NCBI RefSeq assembly: GCF_030406405.1
Contig: NZ_JAUEPL010000055.1
Span: forward strand, 1 to 42,036
Source of the DNA: Streptomyces ficellus
GTDB lineage: Bacteria; Actinomycetota; Actinomycetes; Streptomycetales; Streptomycetaceae
Reading direction: 5' to 3'
Length of the DNA stretch: 42,036 nt
The translations under genes were made by a program, and so were the position numbers. Each line of letters opens with the position of its first letter. Position 1 is the stretch's first letter. Of this stretch, positions 1-8,381 are shown one piece after another. A model generated the notes under the pieces. It saw nothing but the letters and a program-made list of their open reading frames with translations. It was not told the origin of the DNA and searched no databases.

Positions 1-295
1 GGACGGGACGATCAGCACGGTCGCCGGCACGGGCACCGCGGGCTTCGACGGGGACGACGGCCCGGCGACCTCGGCACAGCTGAACAACCCGGTGGGGCTC
101 GCCATGGGCCGCGACGGGGCCCTCCACATCGCCGACAGCAACAACCATCGGGTCCGGAAGGTCGCGGCGGACGGGACGATCAGCACGGTCGCCGGCACGG
201 GCACCGCGGGCTTCGACGGGGACGACGGCCCGGCGACCTCGGCACAGCTGAACAACCCGGTGGGGCTCGCCATGGGCCGCGACGGGGCCCTCCAC
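1..295 (+). repeat. 168-bp direct repeat inside the NHL propeller
   Basis: Bases 1-127 are identical to 169-295. The unit is 168 bp (56 codons), and the first copy may continue left of the window. It encodes successive NHL blades. Confidence 0.9.
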
Positions 296-811
296 GTCGC
301 CGACCACGTCAACCACCGGATCCGGAAGGTAGCGTCAGCGAGGGTGTCCGGGCTGCCTGATTCGGGCACGGTGGTCTCCTGGGCCAACGTCCGCAGCAGG
401 CTCCGGATGGGAGTCCACCGCGAGTCCCTCAAGGACGGGGCCGAGATCCACCAGTTGCTCGCCGCGCCCAGGAACCACCAGCGCTGGCGGCTGGTCGCCA
501 CGGGCCAAGACAACGGTGATGTTCTGTACCGGATCGAGAACGTGCGCAGCGGCAAGGTCCTGGAAGTCGCCAAATCAGAGGGATGCGGGGCGGTGGTCGC
601 GCAGCGGGCCTACGAGGGCGACGACGCACACCACCAGCAGTGGAAGCTGGTCCCGGTCGACTCGGCGGCCGACAGCCCGCGAGTGTACGAGATCGCCAAC
701 CGCAACAGCGGCCTGCTGCTGCAGGTCGACACCAACGCCCGCACGGTCGTCAAGCAGCACAGGCCGGAGGGCGACCACCGAGGTCGCCAGTGGCAGTTGC
801 TTCCCGCATAG
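2..811 (+). CDS. NHL-repeat propeller / ricin-type beta-trefoil protein (5' partial)
   Basis: The reading frame is open from the first bases of the window, so the N-terminus lies upstream. The first 110 or so visible residues are NHL-type propeller repeats of 56 residues, with the pattern DGTISTVAGTGTAGFDG, then NPVGLAMGRDGALHIAD, then NNHRVRKV. The C-terminal 155 residues are a ricin-B-like trefoil with three QxW-type motifs (QRWRLV, QQWKLVPV, RQWQLLPA). Family knowledge gives a multi-ligand or glycan-binding protein; the ligand is unknown. The next gene is convergent, and a perfect hairpin separates the two. The trefoil resembles those of the genes at 2913 and 3699, which suggests a locus of related binding proteins. 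Whether it is secreted cannot be judged without the N-terminus. Confidence 0.85.
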   Translation, partial: DGTISTVAGTGTAGFDGDDGPATSAQLNNPVGLAMGRDGALHIADSNNHRVRKVAADGTISTVAGTGTAGFDGDDGPATSAQLNNPVGLAMGRDGALHVADHVNHRIRKVASARVSGLPDSGTVVSWANVRSRLRMGVHRESLKDGAEIHQLLAAPRNHQRWRLVATGQDNGDVLYRIENVRSGKVLEVAKSEGCGAVVAQRAYEGDDAHHQQWKLVPVDSAADSPRVYEIANRNSGLLLQVDTNARTVVKQHRPEGDHRGRQWQLLPA

Positions 812-813
812 CG

Positions 814-857
814 CGCGAGAGGGGGCAGGGGCGGTCTCGCCCCTGCCCCCTCTCGCG
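814..857. terminator. Bidirectional hairpin terminator between convergent genes
   Basis: A perfect 20-bp inverted repeat (814-833 with 838-857) has a four-base GTCT loop. It starts three bases after the stop of the ricin-type gene and ends ten bases before the 3' end of the opposing gene. There is no U tract, as is usual in Streptomyces. Confidence 0.85.
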
Positions 858-867
858 GCTTCGGGTT

Positions 868-1374
868 CTACTCGGAACGGGACGGCTTCTCCGCGGTCGC
901 CTTGGGCGCCTTGGGCGCTTCCGGAGCCTTCGGAGCCTCCGGGGTCGTGGGGGGCTTGCTGAAGTCGTCCTTCTTCGGCCTGCTCTCCAGATCCTCGTCC
1001 TTCTGGAGGTCGCCGTATTCCCTCACCGTCGCGCTCGCGTCCTGCATGCCGGCGGAGGCTGCCTTGGTTACCGAGCCGGGGTCCTGGGCGTACTGGGCCT
1101 GCGCACTGGCGGATGCCTGGGTGGTCTGGATGAAGGAGCCGAGGAAGCCCAGGACGGCCCGCGCCTCGGGCGAGGTCTCCTGCACGATCTTCGCGCGGGA
1201 GGAGGCGCCGTGGATCGCGTTATTAAACAGGCTGGTGCTGGTGTCGTCGTATGTGCCGTCGTTGGAGTCTTCGAAGTCGACGTCCTCACCTGGCTGGGTC
1301 TTCGTGCTGTCGGTGGTCACGGAGAAGAGGCCCGCGCCCTTGCCTGCGGAGTTGAAGATGTTGTCGAACACCAT
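868..1374 (-). CDS. Hypothetical protein with Pro/Ala/Lys-rich tail
   Basis: This 168-residue protein matches no family I recognise. It has an acidic N-terminal half (FEDSNDGTYDD), a helical Ala/Gln/Ser stretch around residues 85-125, and a low-complexity tail of PEAPKAPEAPKAPKA-type repeats. No signal peptide or membrane segment is visible. I chose the ATG at 1374 because AGAGG lies eight bases upstream; the in-frame GTG at 1383 directly abuts that Shine-Dalgarno. It lies about 40 bp downstream of the pore-former-like gene on the same strand, so the two probably form an operon. A role as partner or accessory of that protein is only inferred from position. Confidence 0.7.
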   Translation of the reverse strand: MVFDNIFNSAGKGAGLFSVTTDSTKTQPGEDVDFEDSNDGTYDDTSTSLFNNAIHGASSRAKIVQETSPEARAVLGFLGSFIQTTQASASAQAQYAQDPGSVTKAASAGMQDASATVREYGDLQKDEDLESRPKKDDFSKPPTTPEAPKAPEAPKAPKATAEKPSRSE

Positions 1375-1414
1375 GGTCGTCACCTCTAGTCGTCGTGGCG
1401 GCGGTGCCGCGTGG

Positions 1415-2509
1415 TCAGGGCTGCTTGTAGAGGGTCTGCTGGCTGACGGTCAGGTTCTCGACGTCGAGCATGGTGTGGTGGACGTCCAGGGCGGAGACGA
1501 CCTCGGCCAGTCCCGTCATGCGAAAGCCGCCGGGTGTCAGGTCGATGTCGTTGATGTCGCGGGCGACCATGTGGCTGAGGCCGGGGTAGATGCCGGGCTG
1601 TGGGGGGGACAGGACCGCCACCGGCACGGCGTACTGGACCGCGATCAGTCCGGAGAAGGTCACCGGGATCTCGTAGGTGTACTGCTTGCGGGTGCGGCGC
1701 TGGGTGACGATGGTCTGTACGCGGGAGTTCGCCGGGACCTTGCCGGAGATCTGCGACTTGGAGGCCCAGCTGGTGTTCAGGGAGCCGCCGACCGTGGCGG
1801 CGATGCCCAGGGCCAACTGGGCGTTGAGCGACGCGTTGCCGGTGGCGCTGCCCGAGGTTGTGAACCCCACCGAGTTGGTCATCGTGTTCGACGAGGAGTT
1901 CGTCGCGGAGCTGCTCGCGGACGTCTCGCTGGTGTTGGCGTTGTCGACGCCGATGCTGTCCTTGCTGTTCTTGTTGGTCACCGTGTTCGCGTTCTTGTTC
2001 GCCGTCCCGTTCTGACACGACGCCGCGAGCTGCGACTGCAGGTCCAGGCGCAGCTGGTTCTGCAGCTGCAGCTGGAGCGAGGCACCGATGCTGCCGCCGA
2101 AGGTGAGTTTGGCGTCCCCGTGGAGTGACCAGGTGACCCCGTTGGAGATGGTGAAGTCGACCGAGTCGGTGAAGGTCATCTCGGCGCCGCTGCGGTTGAC
2201 GTAGGTGCGGGAAGAGAACGTGTCGGGCGGGGGCTGGGCGATGTCGCCCCGCACCTCGATCAGCGGCTCACCGAGGTTCATGTAGGCGAGCCAGCCCCGC
2301 TCGAACGCGGTCCCCGAGAAGGTGCCGAAGATCGACTTGTTCACAGAGAACCCGACGGGCTTGTGCTTCACACCGGAGGGGTCGGCGTAGACCAGGTTGG
2401 GGTGGTTCAGGATGTCCTGCGAGATCTGCTCGATGTTGAGTTCCCGCAGGTTCTTCTTCGTCAGCGGCTGGCGCCTGGCCTCTACCAGGCTGTATGCGGT
2501 GGAAGGCAT
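1415..2509 (-). CDS. Candidate aerolysin/ETX-MTX2-like beta-pore-forming protein
   Basis: This 364-residue protein has the composition and order seen in the epsilon-toxin/Mtx2 group of beta-pore-forming proteins. Residues 112-165 alternate polar and apolar strands (TFTDSVDFTISNGVTWSLHG, then LTFGGSIGASLQLQLQN). A Ser/Thr/Asn-rich insertion at about 170-230 would suit a prepore hairpin. A strand then runs to SWASKSQISGKVPANSRVQT, followed by YTYEIPVTFSGLIAVQY at 277-293, like the proline-anchored strand preceding the long C-terminal sheet of these toxins. There is no signal peptide. One Cys (165) sits just before the insertion. GAGGA precedes the ATG. The assignment rests on pattern, not database comparison; another all-beta binding protein is the alternative. 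Confidence 0.55.
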   Translation of the reverse strand: MPSTAYSLVEARRQPLTKKNLRELNIEQISQDILNHPNLVYADPSGVKHKPVGFSVNKSIFGTFSGTAFERGWLAYMNLGEPLIEVRGDIAQPPPDTFSSRTYVNRSGAEMTFTDSVDFTISNGVTWSLHGDAKLTFGGSIGASLQLQLQNQLRLDLQSQLAASCQNGTANKNANTVTNKNSKDSIGVDNANTSETSASSSATNSSSNTMTNSVGFTTSGSATGNASLNAQLALGIAATVGGSLNTSWASKSQISGKVPANSRVQTIVTQRRTRKQYTYEIPVTFSGLIAVQYAVPVAVLSPPQPGIYPGLSHMVARDINDIDLTPGGFRMTGLAEVVSALDVHHTMLDVENLTVSQQTLYKQP

Positions 2510-2912
2510 CTACCCGTCCTCAACTAATTCAGCCGAACCGTGCTCGGTGAAATTTAAAGAGAAAACTGCGCACGTTCCGCCGGACGAAATTACCGCATCC
2601 CCTCGCACCCGGGAAGGCGTATTCGCATGTCACACTCAATCGAGTGATCGATTTTCGGAAGTCATTTCCGAAACGCCAGTGAAGTGACCTTTCTTCACTG
2701 GCATTCACTCGATCGATGACTTTTTGTCAACTTGCTCATGGGTACCGTGACCCCAGGCACTACCGCTGGGGGAGCTTCGCTTTCGGCCGTTAATCCAGCT
2801 CCATTCGGCTTCCGTTCGAAGGCCAGGTCCGCTTCAATACGGCTCCATTGAGTGCCGCGTTGAGCATCCGAAGTTTTCGTGTTTCGCATTCAGGACAGGT
2901 GAGGTTTCCGCG
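2510..2912. promoter_or_regulatory. Divergent intergenic region with nested inverted repeats
   Basis: This 403-bp region lies between the divergent genes at 2509 and 2913 and is visibly richer in A/T than its surroundings. Bases 2639-2713 can fold as a three-way junction. The outer stem is ATCGAGTGA with TCACTCGAT (2639-2647/2705-2713). One inner hairpin is TTTCGGAA/TTCCGAAA (2653-2660/2666-2673) and the other is GCCAGTGAAG/CTTCACTGGC (2675-2684/2693-2702). It could hold regulator sites for both genes or be a structured leader of the rightward gene. Promoter boxes are not assignable with confidence. Confidence 0.6.
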
Positions 2913-3632
2913 ATGTACACCCAAGAGCGCACGGCAATGTCCAATTTGGTGGTCGGCGGCCCGGTGGCGGTGAACAGCTACGACAACGCGATCGTGGCGG
3001 CACTGGTCGAAAACCGGCCGGTCATGCTCGTCCACGCCTTCAACGGCGGCTACCTGCGACCCGCAGAGCTGGGCGAGGCAAGCCACGACAAGGGCGTCCA
3101 GCTGGCCACCGCCCTCGACGACACCGTCAAGGAGGCCAAGGGCCACCTCTGGCACATCACCCCCGCCGGCTTCTTCGGGCAGCGGCCCCTGTACTTCATC
3201 GAGAGCGCCGCCGGCCAGGTGACGCCCAAGCTCGCGGGCGCGGGCGGAACCGACGCCGGACGTGGCGACGACGGCATGCCGAAGCCGCAGCGTAGGCGCA
3301 TCACCGTCCACCAGGACGCGCCCCAGAGCACGGCCGACACCGTCCAGGTCGGCCTGCCCGACAAGGTCGGCGACAAGTGGCGGGGGAAGAACGGCGCACC
3401 CGAGGACACCCAGCTCTGGGTCGTCACGGTCACTCCATGGGGCGGCATCACCTTCGTGCCCATCACCCACCCCGAGGCCATCCTCGGCTTCAAGGACCAC
3501 GCGGTGACCGCCAACAGCGAGGTGAGCCTCACCCACAACTGGGGCGGGGACTTCACCGGGACGGTCATCAACACGTTCTACCCGCGCCTGCCCAGCGAGT
3601 GGAATGTCCCGTACCACCACGTCTTCACGTGA
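2913..3632 (+). CDS. Trefoil-like hypothetical protein
   Basis: This 239-residue protein has no signal peptide. Its LWHITPAGFFGQRPLYFIES segment closely resembles the QWRLVPVEG...LYFIES segment of the ricin-type domain encoded by the next gene, so a beta-trefoil relationship is likely. A second half with QLWVVTVTPWGGITFVP and SLTHNWGGDFTGTVINTFYP is beta-rich and unassigned. A basic patch, KPQRRR, sits between the halves. I chose the ATG at 2913 because GGTGAGG lies eight bases upstream; an internal ATG at 2938 has no such site. It diverges from the pore-former-like gene and is followed by the 612-residue gene 66 bp later, probably in one transcript. Function is unknown. Confidence 0.75.
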   Translation: MYTQERTAMSNLVVGGPVAVNSYDNAIVAALVENRPVMLVHAFNGGYLRPAELGEASHDKGVQLATALDDTVKEAKGHLWHITPAGFFGQRPLYFIESAAGQVTPKLAGAGGTDAGRGDDGMPKPQRRRITVHQDAPQSTADTVQVGLPDKVGDKWRGKNGAPEDTQLWVVTVTPWGGITFVPITHPEAILGFKDHAVTANSEVSLTHNWGGDFTGTVINTFYPRLPSEWNVPYHHVFT

Positions 3633-3698
3633 TCCGCGGCCACCGCCGTACGACACCCGTCCCGAGCCACCGTCCGCACCCCTGGAAGAGGCACCACG

Positions 3699-5537
3699 AT
3701 GCCCGTGCCCACGGAAGAACTGAAACTGGAGATCGTCAACGCCGCCACGGGGGAGATCCTCGACGGCAGGGCCGCGCCGGGGCAGGGCGGGGCGGTCGTC
3801 GTCCGTGAGCTCCCCGAGGACGGTCCGGCCCCGGAGCAGTGGCAGATCCTTCCCGTGCAGTCCGCGCAGGACGAGCAGGTCTACGTGATCCGCAACGCGA
3901 CTGGCGGGAAGGCCCTTGAGCAGCCCGCCGCTGCGGACGGCGGCGTCCGCCAGGGAGAAGCGGCCGACGGCAAGAAGGCCCAGCAGTGGCGCCTCGTCCC
4001 CGTCGAGGGCGAAGCCGCCCTCTACTTCATCGAGAGCGCGGCCGACGACACCGTCCTCGACCTCGACCGCGACGCTTCCGGTGAGAGCGGCACCCCGGTC
4101 GTCGTGCGCGCGTACGACGAGGACGCGGAGAGCCAGCGGTGGCGTCTCGTGCCGGCCGAGCCCGAGCGCGTCAGCGACCCGGTGCTGCGCTGGGCACGGC
4201 TGGGGCACTGGAACGGACGGCAGTCCTGGCGGCTGGCTCACTCGGCGGCGCTGCGGCCCGCACCCGGTGCGACACCTTCGTTCAGCGATCTGCTGCTGGT
4301 TCTCGACCGGTTCGGAACCGACCAGGACGCCGGCGGCTGGAAGAGCGAAGGGGCCGTGCCCCGCCCCGGCGCACAGCCGGGCTCGTGGGCCGGGCTCGGC
4401 GCGCGGTTCCTCGCCGAAACCGCCGGAAAGGCGCCGGCGGACATCGTCGCGCTCAAGCCGGCCAAGGGGACCGTGACGGCGACTGCGCGAGGTGACGGAA
4501 CGTTCGAGGACGAGGAGCGCGTCCTGCAGCCGCCCGCGCCCTCCCCGAGTCCCGCGGACCTGTGGACCCTCGCCGACATCACGGGCGAAGGAAAGCCCGG
4601 CATCGTGGTGCTGGCAGCCGACGGTGTCCGAGTATCCCCCCAGGGCGAGGACGGGACCTTCGCGCTCGCGGGCGGCGAGCCGGCCCTCCAAGCTTTCGGC
4701 CACGGCGATCAGGCCGGCGGGTGGCTGGCCGACAAGCACCCCCGCTTCCTGGCCGACACCACCGGCAGCGGCCGGCTCGACATCGTCGGCTGCCACGACG
4801 ACGGCGTCTGGATCTCCCTCCAGGACGAGCAGGGGACGTTCGAGCCGCTGTCCGACGAGCCCGCTCTCCGTGCGTTCGGCCACGACGAGAAGGCCGGCGG
4901 GTGGCTGGCCGACAAGCACCCCCGTTTCCTCGCCGATACCACCGGCGACGGCCGGCTCGACATCGTCGGCTGCCACGACGACGGCGTCTGGATCTCCTTC
5001 CAGGACGAGGACGGTGTTTTCGCCGAACCCCTCTACGTCCTCGACGACTTCGGGATCGACCAGGGGTGGACCTCGGCCGAGGAGTACCCCCGGTTCCTGC
5101 TGAAGACCACCGGCGACGGAGCGACGGACATCATCGGCTTCGGCCCCTACGGCGTCGTCGTCGCACGCGGCCTCGACGACGGCACCTTCGAGCCCTCGAA
5201 GCTCGTCCTGAACGACTTCGGCACCGCCCAGGGATGGACGGCCAAGAAGCACCTGCGCTTCCTCGCCGACGTCACCGGCGACGGCACCCCCGACATCGTC
5301 GGCTTCGGCGACGAAGGAGTGTGGGTCTCCCACAACCGCGGCGACGGCACGTTCGAGCAGGCCCAGCTGGTCTGCCGCGGCTTCGGGTACGACGACGACG
5401 CCGGCGCCTGGCGGATCGGCCACCATCCCCGTTTCCTCGCCGACATCACCGGCGACGGACGCGTCGACATCGTCGGTTTCGGCGGCCCGGGCGTCTACGT
5501 GGCCCGAAACCTCCACCGCCGCTTCAGGACCCGATAG
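3699..5537 (+). CDS. Ricin-type trefoil / FG-GAP (VCBS) seven-repeat propeller protein
   Basis: This 612-residue protein has two parts. Residues 1-155 form a ricin-B-like trefoil with EQWQILPV, QQWRLVPV and QRWRLVPA motifs. Residues 190-612 contain seven repeats of the form PRFLADTTGDGRLDIVGC...DGVWIS, consistent with a seven-bladed integrin-alpha-like propeller. Most blades carry a DxTGDGxxD calcium-binding-type loop. GGAAGAGG precedes the ATG. There is no signal peptide, so export, if any, is not by a visible Sec signal. Family knowledge points to carbohydrate or protein binding. Together with the neighbours it makes a cluster of lectin-like proteins around a possible pore former. Confidence 0.85.
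   Translation: MPVPTEELKLEIVNAATGEILDGRAAPGQGGAVVVRELPEDGPAPEQWQILPVQSAQDEQVYVIRNATGGKALEQPAAADGGVRQGEAADGKKAQQWRLVPVEGEAALYFIESAADDTVLDLDRDASGESGTPVVVRAYDEDAESQRWRLVPAEPERVSDPVLRWARLGHWNGRQSWRLAHSAALRPAPGATPSFSDLLLVLDRFGTDQDAGGWKSEGAVPRPGAQPGSWAGLGARFLAETAGKAPADIVALKPAKGTVTATARGDGTFEDEERVLQPPAPSPSPADLWTLADITGEGKPGIVVLAADGVRVSPQGEDGTFALAGGEPALQAFGHGDQAGGWLADKHPRFLADTTGSGRLDIVGCHDDGVWISLQDEQGTFEPLSDEPALRAFGHDEKAGGWLADKHPRFLADTTGDGRLDIVGCHDDGVWISFQDEDGVFAEPLYVLDDFGIDQGWTSAEEYPRFLLKTTGDGATDIIGFGPYGVVVARGLDDGTFEPSKLVLNDFGTAQGWTAKKHLRFLADVTGDGTPDIVGFGDEGVWVSHNRGDGTFEQAQLVCRGFGYDDDAGAWRIGHHPRFLADITGDGRVDIVGFGGPGVYVARNLHRRFRTR
4711..5006 (+). repeat. 180-bp tandem repeat in FG-GAP blades
   Basis: Blades three and four are near-identical at the DNA level with a 180-bp offset. 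Bases 4711-4744 equal 4891-4924 exactly, and the stretch from about 4769 to 4816 is repeated at about 4949-4996. This indicates recent blade duplication. Confidence 0.8.
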
Positions 5538-5894
5538 CCCGGCGTGCTGGGGCACCGATGGTGACGGCGGCGTGGCGGAAGAGACAGTGAGGCCGGCGGT
5601 GTGCGCCTCATATATGGGGTGAAGTGGGCGTGCATGCCCCCGGTGATCGAGCGGAGCGTCTCGTTCAGTTCGTGCATCGTCTCCGCGCCGGACAACTGCA
5701 CGCGGGCCGCGAGGACGGTCTCGGTGGCTATGGCGAAGGACAGCAGTCCGACCGGGCGGGCGAGCGGCCCGACGCGGGCCCACGGGGGCGGGGTGGATGT
5801 GCTGGAGCTGGGACAGGGCGTGCCACAGGTCGCCCGGCGGATCCTGGGGTGCGGCTTCTTCTCGGCTGAGTCTCATGCGGCCGGTGTAGGGCAT
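5495..5894 (-). pseudogene. Frameshifted small hypothetical gene
   Basis: Two leftward frames form one plausible protein. The first starts at 5894 (an internal Met follows at 5876) and reads MRLSREEAAPQDPPGDLW and HALSQLQHIHP. The second continues as PWARVGPLARPVGLLSFAIA, TETVLAARVQLSGAETMHEL and NETLRSITGGMHAHF. The switch lies in a C/G-rich run near 5780-5795, so a one-base change is likely, either real decay or a sequence error. The 3' end overlaps the convergent propeller gene by about 40 bp. I do not recognise the family. There is no convincing Shine-Dalgarno. The extension of the first frame through the whole propeller gene is antisense noise. Confidence 0.4.
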
Positions 5895-6030
5895 CTGGTG
5901 GGCTGGTGCCGTCAGGTGGGCCCGTTCGTCCCACGCGGTGGCATGAGGTCTTCTGTCCCGTTCCGCCCGCCGGGCCGGAGGCCGGGCAGCCCCCTTCGTG
6001 GAGGGGACGTGCCCAGCGTCACGCGCGCCG

Positions 6031-6719
6031 TCAGCGGCCGGCGGGTTCGGGGTAGCGTCGGCGGCGCTGGTCCGGGTCGTCGACGCCGATCTCGTACCAG
6101 GGCTCGCCGCGCCGGAGCCGGGGCAGGGTGTTCACCCAGACGGCGACGGCGATGCCCTTCACGTCGTCGGCGAGCGCCTGGAGGCGGTTGTCGAGCAGGT
6201 GCTCCTCCTTTCCGGCCAGGACGACGTGCAGCCGCGGGAAGGTCTGGGAGCGGGTGTAGCGGTGGCGCTGCCAGAACGGGTACGTGCCGCCGATCGTGCC
6301 GCGGGCGCCTTCCCAGACGCGGTGCCCGGCGTAGCGCTCGTAGTCCCAGACCTCCTTGGCGAGGCGGGCCTGGGACATGGTGCCGTTGTCGAGTTCGAAG
6401 AGGCGCACCTCGCTGGTCTTGGTCGGCCACGCGAGGACGGCGTCGGTGTTGAAGCTCAGGCCGGTCTCCTTGATGGCGTGGTTGACGTCCACCTGCCAGT
6501 CGGTCAGATGCTTGCGGCCGCCGTAGGCGAGGATCATGTCCGTCACCGCGACGCCGTGCGGACCGAACCCGGCGCGAACGGCCTTCGCTCCGGTGCCGGC
6601 CTTCGGTCGGGGAGGCAGCTCGTTGCCATCGGCCAGAGCCTTCTGCCCCGCCGGGGTCAGGTTCCAGATCTGGTGCTTGCCGTCCTTGCCGTTCGCGAGA
6701 AGGGCGGCGTCGAGGGTCA
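6031..6719 (-). pseudogene. Replication-relaxation family protein, N-terminally truncated
   Basis: The leftward frame encodes about 230 C-terminal residues typical of the actinobacterial replication-relaxation (Replic_Relax) family, known from plasmids and integrative elements. Segments include IWNLTPAGQKALADG, AVRAGFGPHGVAVTDMILAY, HLTDWQVDVNHAIKETG, NTDAVLAWPT, VRLFELDNGTMSQARLAKEV and LHVVLAGKEEHLLDNRLQAL. The N-terminal winged-helix part is missing, because the sequence passes into the IS21-family remnant near 6700-6722. Upstream of that point the same frame is open but is only the antisense of istA. It is evidence for an integrated plasmid-like element that was later broken by recombination with an IS. 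Confidence 0.75.
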
Positions 6720-7590
6720 GATCGGCTACTTCCGCCGCAACCACTTCGTCCCGGTCCCCGAGGTGTCCTCGCTCGCCGAGCTGAACGAGATGGTCGAGCA
6801 GTGGGACCGGCAGGACGACGCCCGCCGGATCGGCTCCAGGTCCCGGACCATCGCCGAGGACTTCGCGCTCGAACAGCCGCTGCTGATGCCGCTTCCGGCG
6901 GAGCCGTTCGAGACCGGGCGGTTGTTCACCCCGCGAGTCGACCGCTACGGCCAGATCCCGGTCCGCACGAACCGCTACTCGGTCCCCATCCGGCTGATCG
7001 GCAAGCGGGTGAGGGTCATCCTTCACGCCTCTCACCTGGTGGTTTACGACCAGAACGTGGAGGTCGCCCGACACGAGCGGCTGATCGCCAAAGGCGCCGT
7101 CCGCCTGGAGCTGGACCACTACCTGGAGGTCCTGGTCCGCAAGCCCGGCGCCTTCCCGGGCTCAACCGCTCTCGAACAGGCCCGTTCGGCGGGCAAATTC
7201 ACCCCGGTCCACGACGCCTGGTGGACCCAGGCCATGAAGACCCACGGCGAGCGGGACGGCACCCGCGCGCTCATCGAGGTGCTGCTGCTCGGACGCCACA
7301 TGCCGCACGAACATGTCGTCGCCGGCCTGGCCGCAGCTCTGCGGGCCGGGGCCATGACCGCGGATGCGGTCGCGCTGGAGGCCCGCAAGGCCGCCCAGGC
7401 CGAGACCGAGCCCGCACCGGATAGTCGGGCCGTCGGCCAGCCGCCGGCGACGGTGACGTCCCTGCACGAGTGGCGCCTGGCCCATCTTCCGCCGGACACC
7501 AGGCCGCTGCCCTCGGTGTCTCACTACGACCAGTTGCTCCGACGCCGCCGCACCAGCGGCAGCGGCCACCGTGAGGGAGAAGCGCAGTGA
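6720..7590 (+). pseudogene. istA: IS21 transposase IstA, C-terminal fragment
   Basis: About 290 C-terminal residues of an IS21-type integrase are present. They begin around IGYFRRNHFVPVPEVSSLAE, with LNEMVEQWD, then the IstA C-terminal domain (FETGRLFTPRVDRYGQIPVR, NRYSVPIRLIGKRVRVIL, LIAKGAVRLELDHYLEVL). Intact IstA proteins are about 400-520 residues, so the HTH and much of the DDE domain are gone. Its preceding codons (EKGGVEGQ) also fit IstA, so the breakpoint with the replication-relaxation relic is anywhere from about 6695 to 6722. The frame ends in TGA overlapping the istB start. No transposition is expected from this copy. Confidence 0.85.
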
Positions 7591-8381
7591 CCATGCCCCG
7601 CCAGCGAGGCTTGACCGAGCAGGCCGCCGACGCCGCGATCGACTCCGCCTGCCGCTTGCTGCGGCTGCCGTCGATCCGCAACGAGTTCTCCGACATCGCC
7701 GACCGGGCGATGAAGGACCAGATGACCTACCGCGGCTTCCTCGCCGAACTGCTGATGGCCGAGTGCGACGACCGGGCCCGCCGCCGCTCGGAGAGGCGGA
7801 TCAAGGCGGCTGGCTTCCCCCGGGAGAAGTCCCTGCGGTCCTTCAACTTCGACGCCAACCCGAACATCGACCCGGCCACCATCCACACCCTCGCCAGCTG
7901 CGAGTGGATCAAGAAGAGCCAGCCCCTCTGCCTGATCGGGGACTCCGGCACCGGCAAGTCCCACATGCTCATCGCCCTGGGCACCGAGGCCGCGATGAAG
8001 GGCTACCGCGTCCGCTACACCCTCGCGACGAAGCTGGTCAATGAGCTGGTCGAGGCCGCCGACGAGAAGCAGCTGAACAAGACCATCGCCCGCTACGGAC
8101 GCGTCGACCTGCTCTGCATCGACGAACTCGGCTACATGGAACTCGACCGCCACGGCGCCGAACTCCTCTTCCAGGTCCTGACCGAACGCGAGGAGAAGAA
8201 CAGCGTCGCCATCGCCTCTAACGAGTCCTTCGGCGGCTGGACGAAGCCCTTCACTGACCCCCGCCTCTGCGCGGCCATCGTCGACCGGCTCACCTTCAAC
8301 GGCACCATCATCGAGATTGGCACCGACTCCTACCGCCTCGCCAGCACCCGAGCCCGAACCGAACAACCCGCAGCGGGCTAA
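7587..8381 (+). CDS. istB: IS21 ATP-binding protein IstB
   Basis: This complete 264-residue AAA+ helper protein of IS21 transposition forms ATP-dependent oligomers on DNA and assists IstA. It has Walker A GDSGTGKSH at 118-126 and Walker B LLCIDELGYM with D179 and E180. The GTG start overlaps the istA stop (GTGA), with GAGGGAGAA upstream; an ATG at 7593 is an alternative. Length is normal for the family. With IstA truncated it is probably an orphan, though it could act in trans with another IS21 copy. Confidence 0.92.
   Translation: MTMPRQRGLTEQAADAAIDSACRLLRLPSIRNEFSDIADRAMKDQMTYRGFLAELLMAECDDRARRRSERRIKAAGFPREKSLRSFNFDANPNIDPATIHTLASCEWIKKSQPLCLIGDSGTGKSHMLIALGTEAAMKGYRVRYTLATKLVNELVEAADEKQLNKTIARYGRVDLLCIDELGYMELDRHGAELLFQVLTEREEKNSVAIASNESFGGWTKPFTDPRLCAAIVDRLTFNGTIIEIGTDSYRLASTRARTEQPAAG

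Noticed and set aside
902..2128. Rightward open frame across the 868-1374 and 1415-2509 genes
   Set aside because: It is opposite two genes with good starts and protein-like composition; the frame itself has no Shine-Dalgarno or recognisable motif.
2790..5894. Leftward open frame of more than 1000 codons opposite the trefoil and propeller genes
   Set aside because: It is the antisense of two well-supported genes and consists of Val/Asp/Gly-rich low-complexity sequence typical of GC-biased shadow frames. Only its first 110 or so bases of coding outside those genes are considered (frameshifted gene at 5495-5894).
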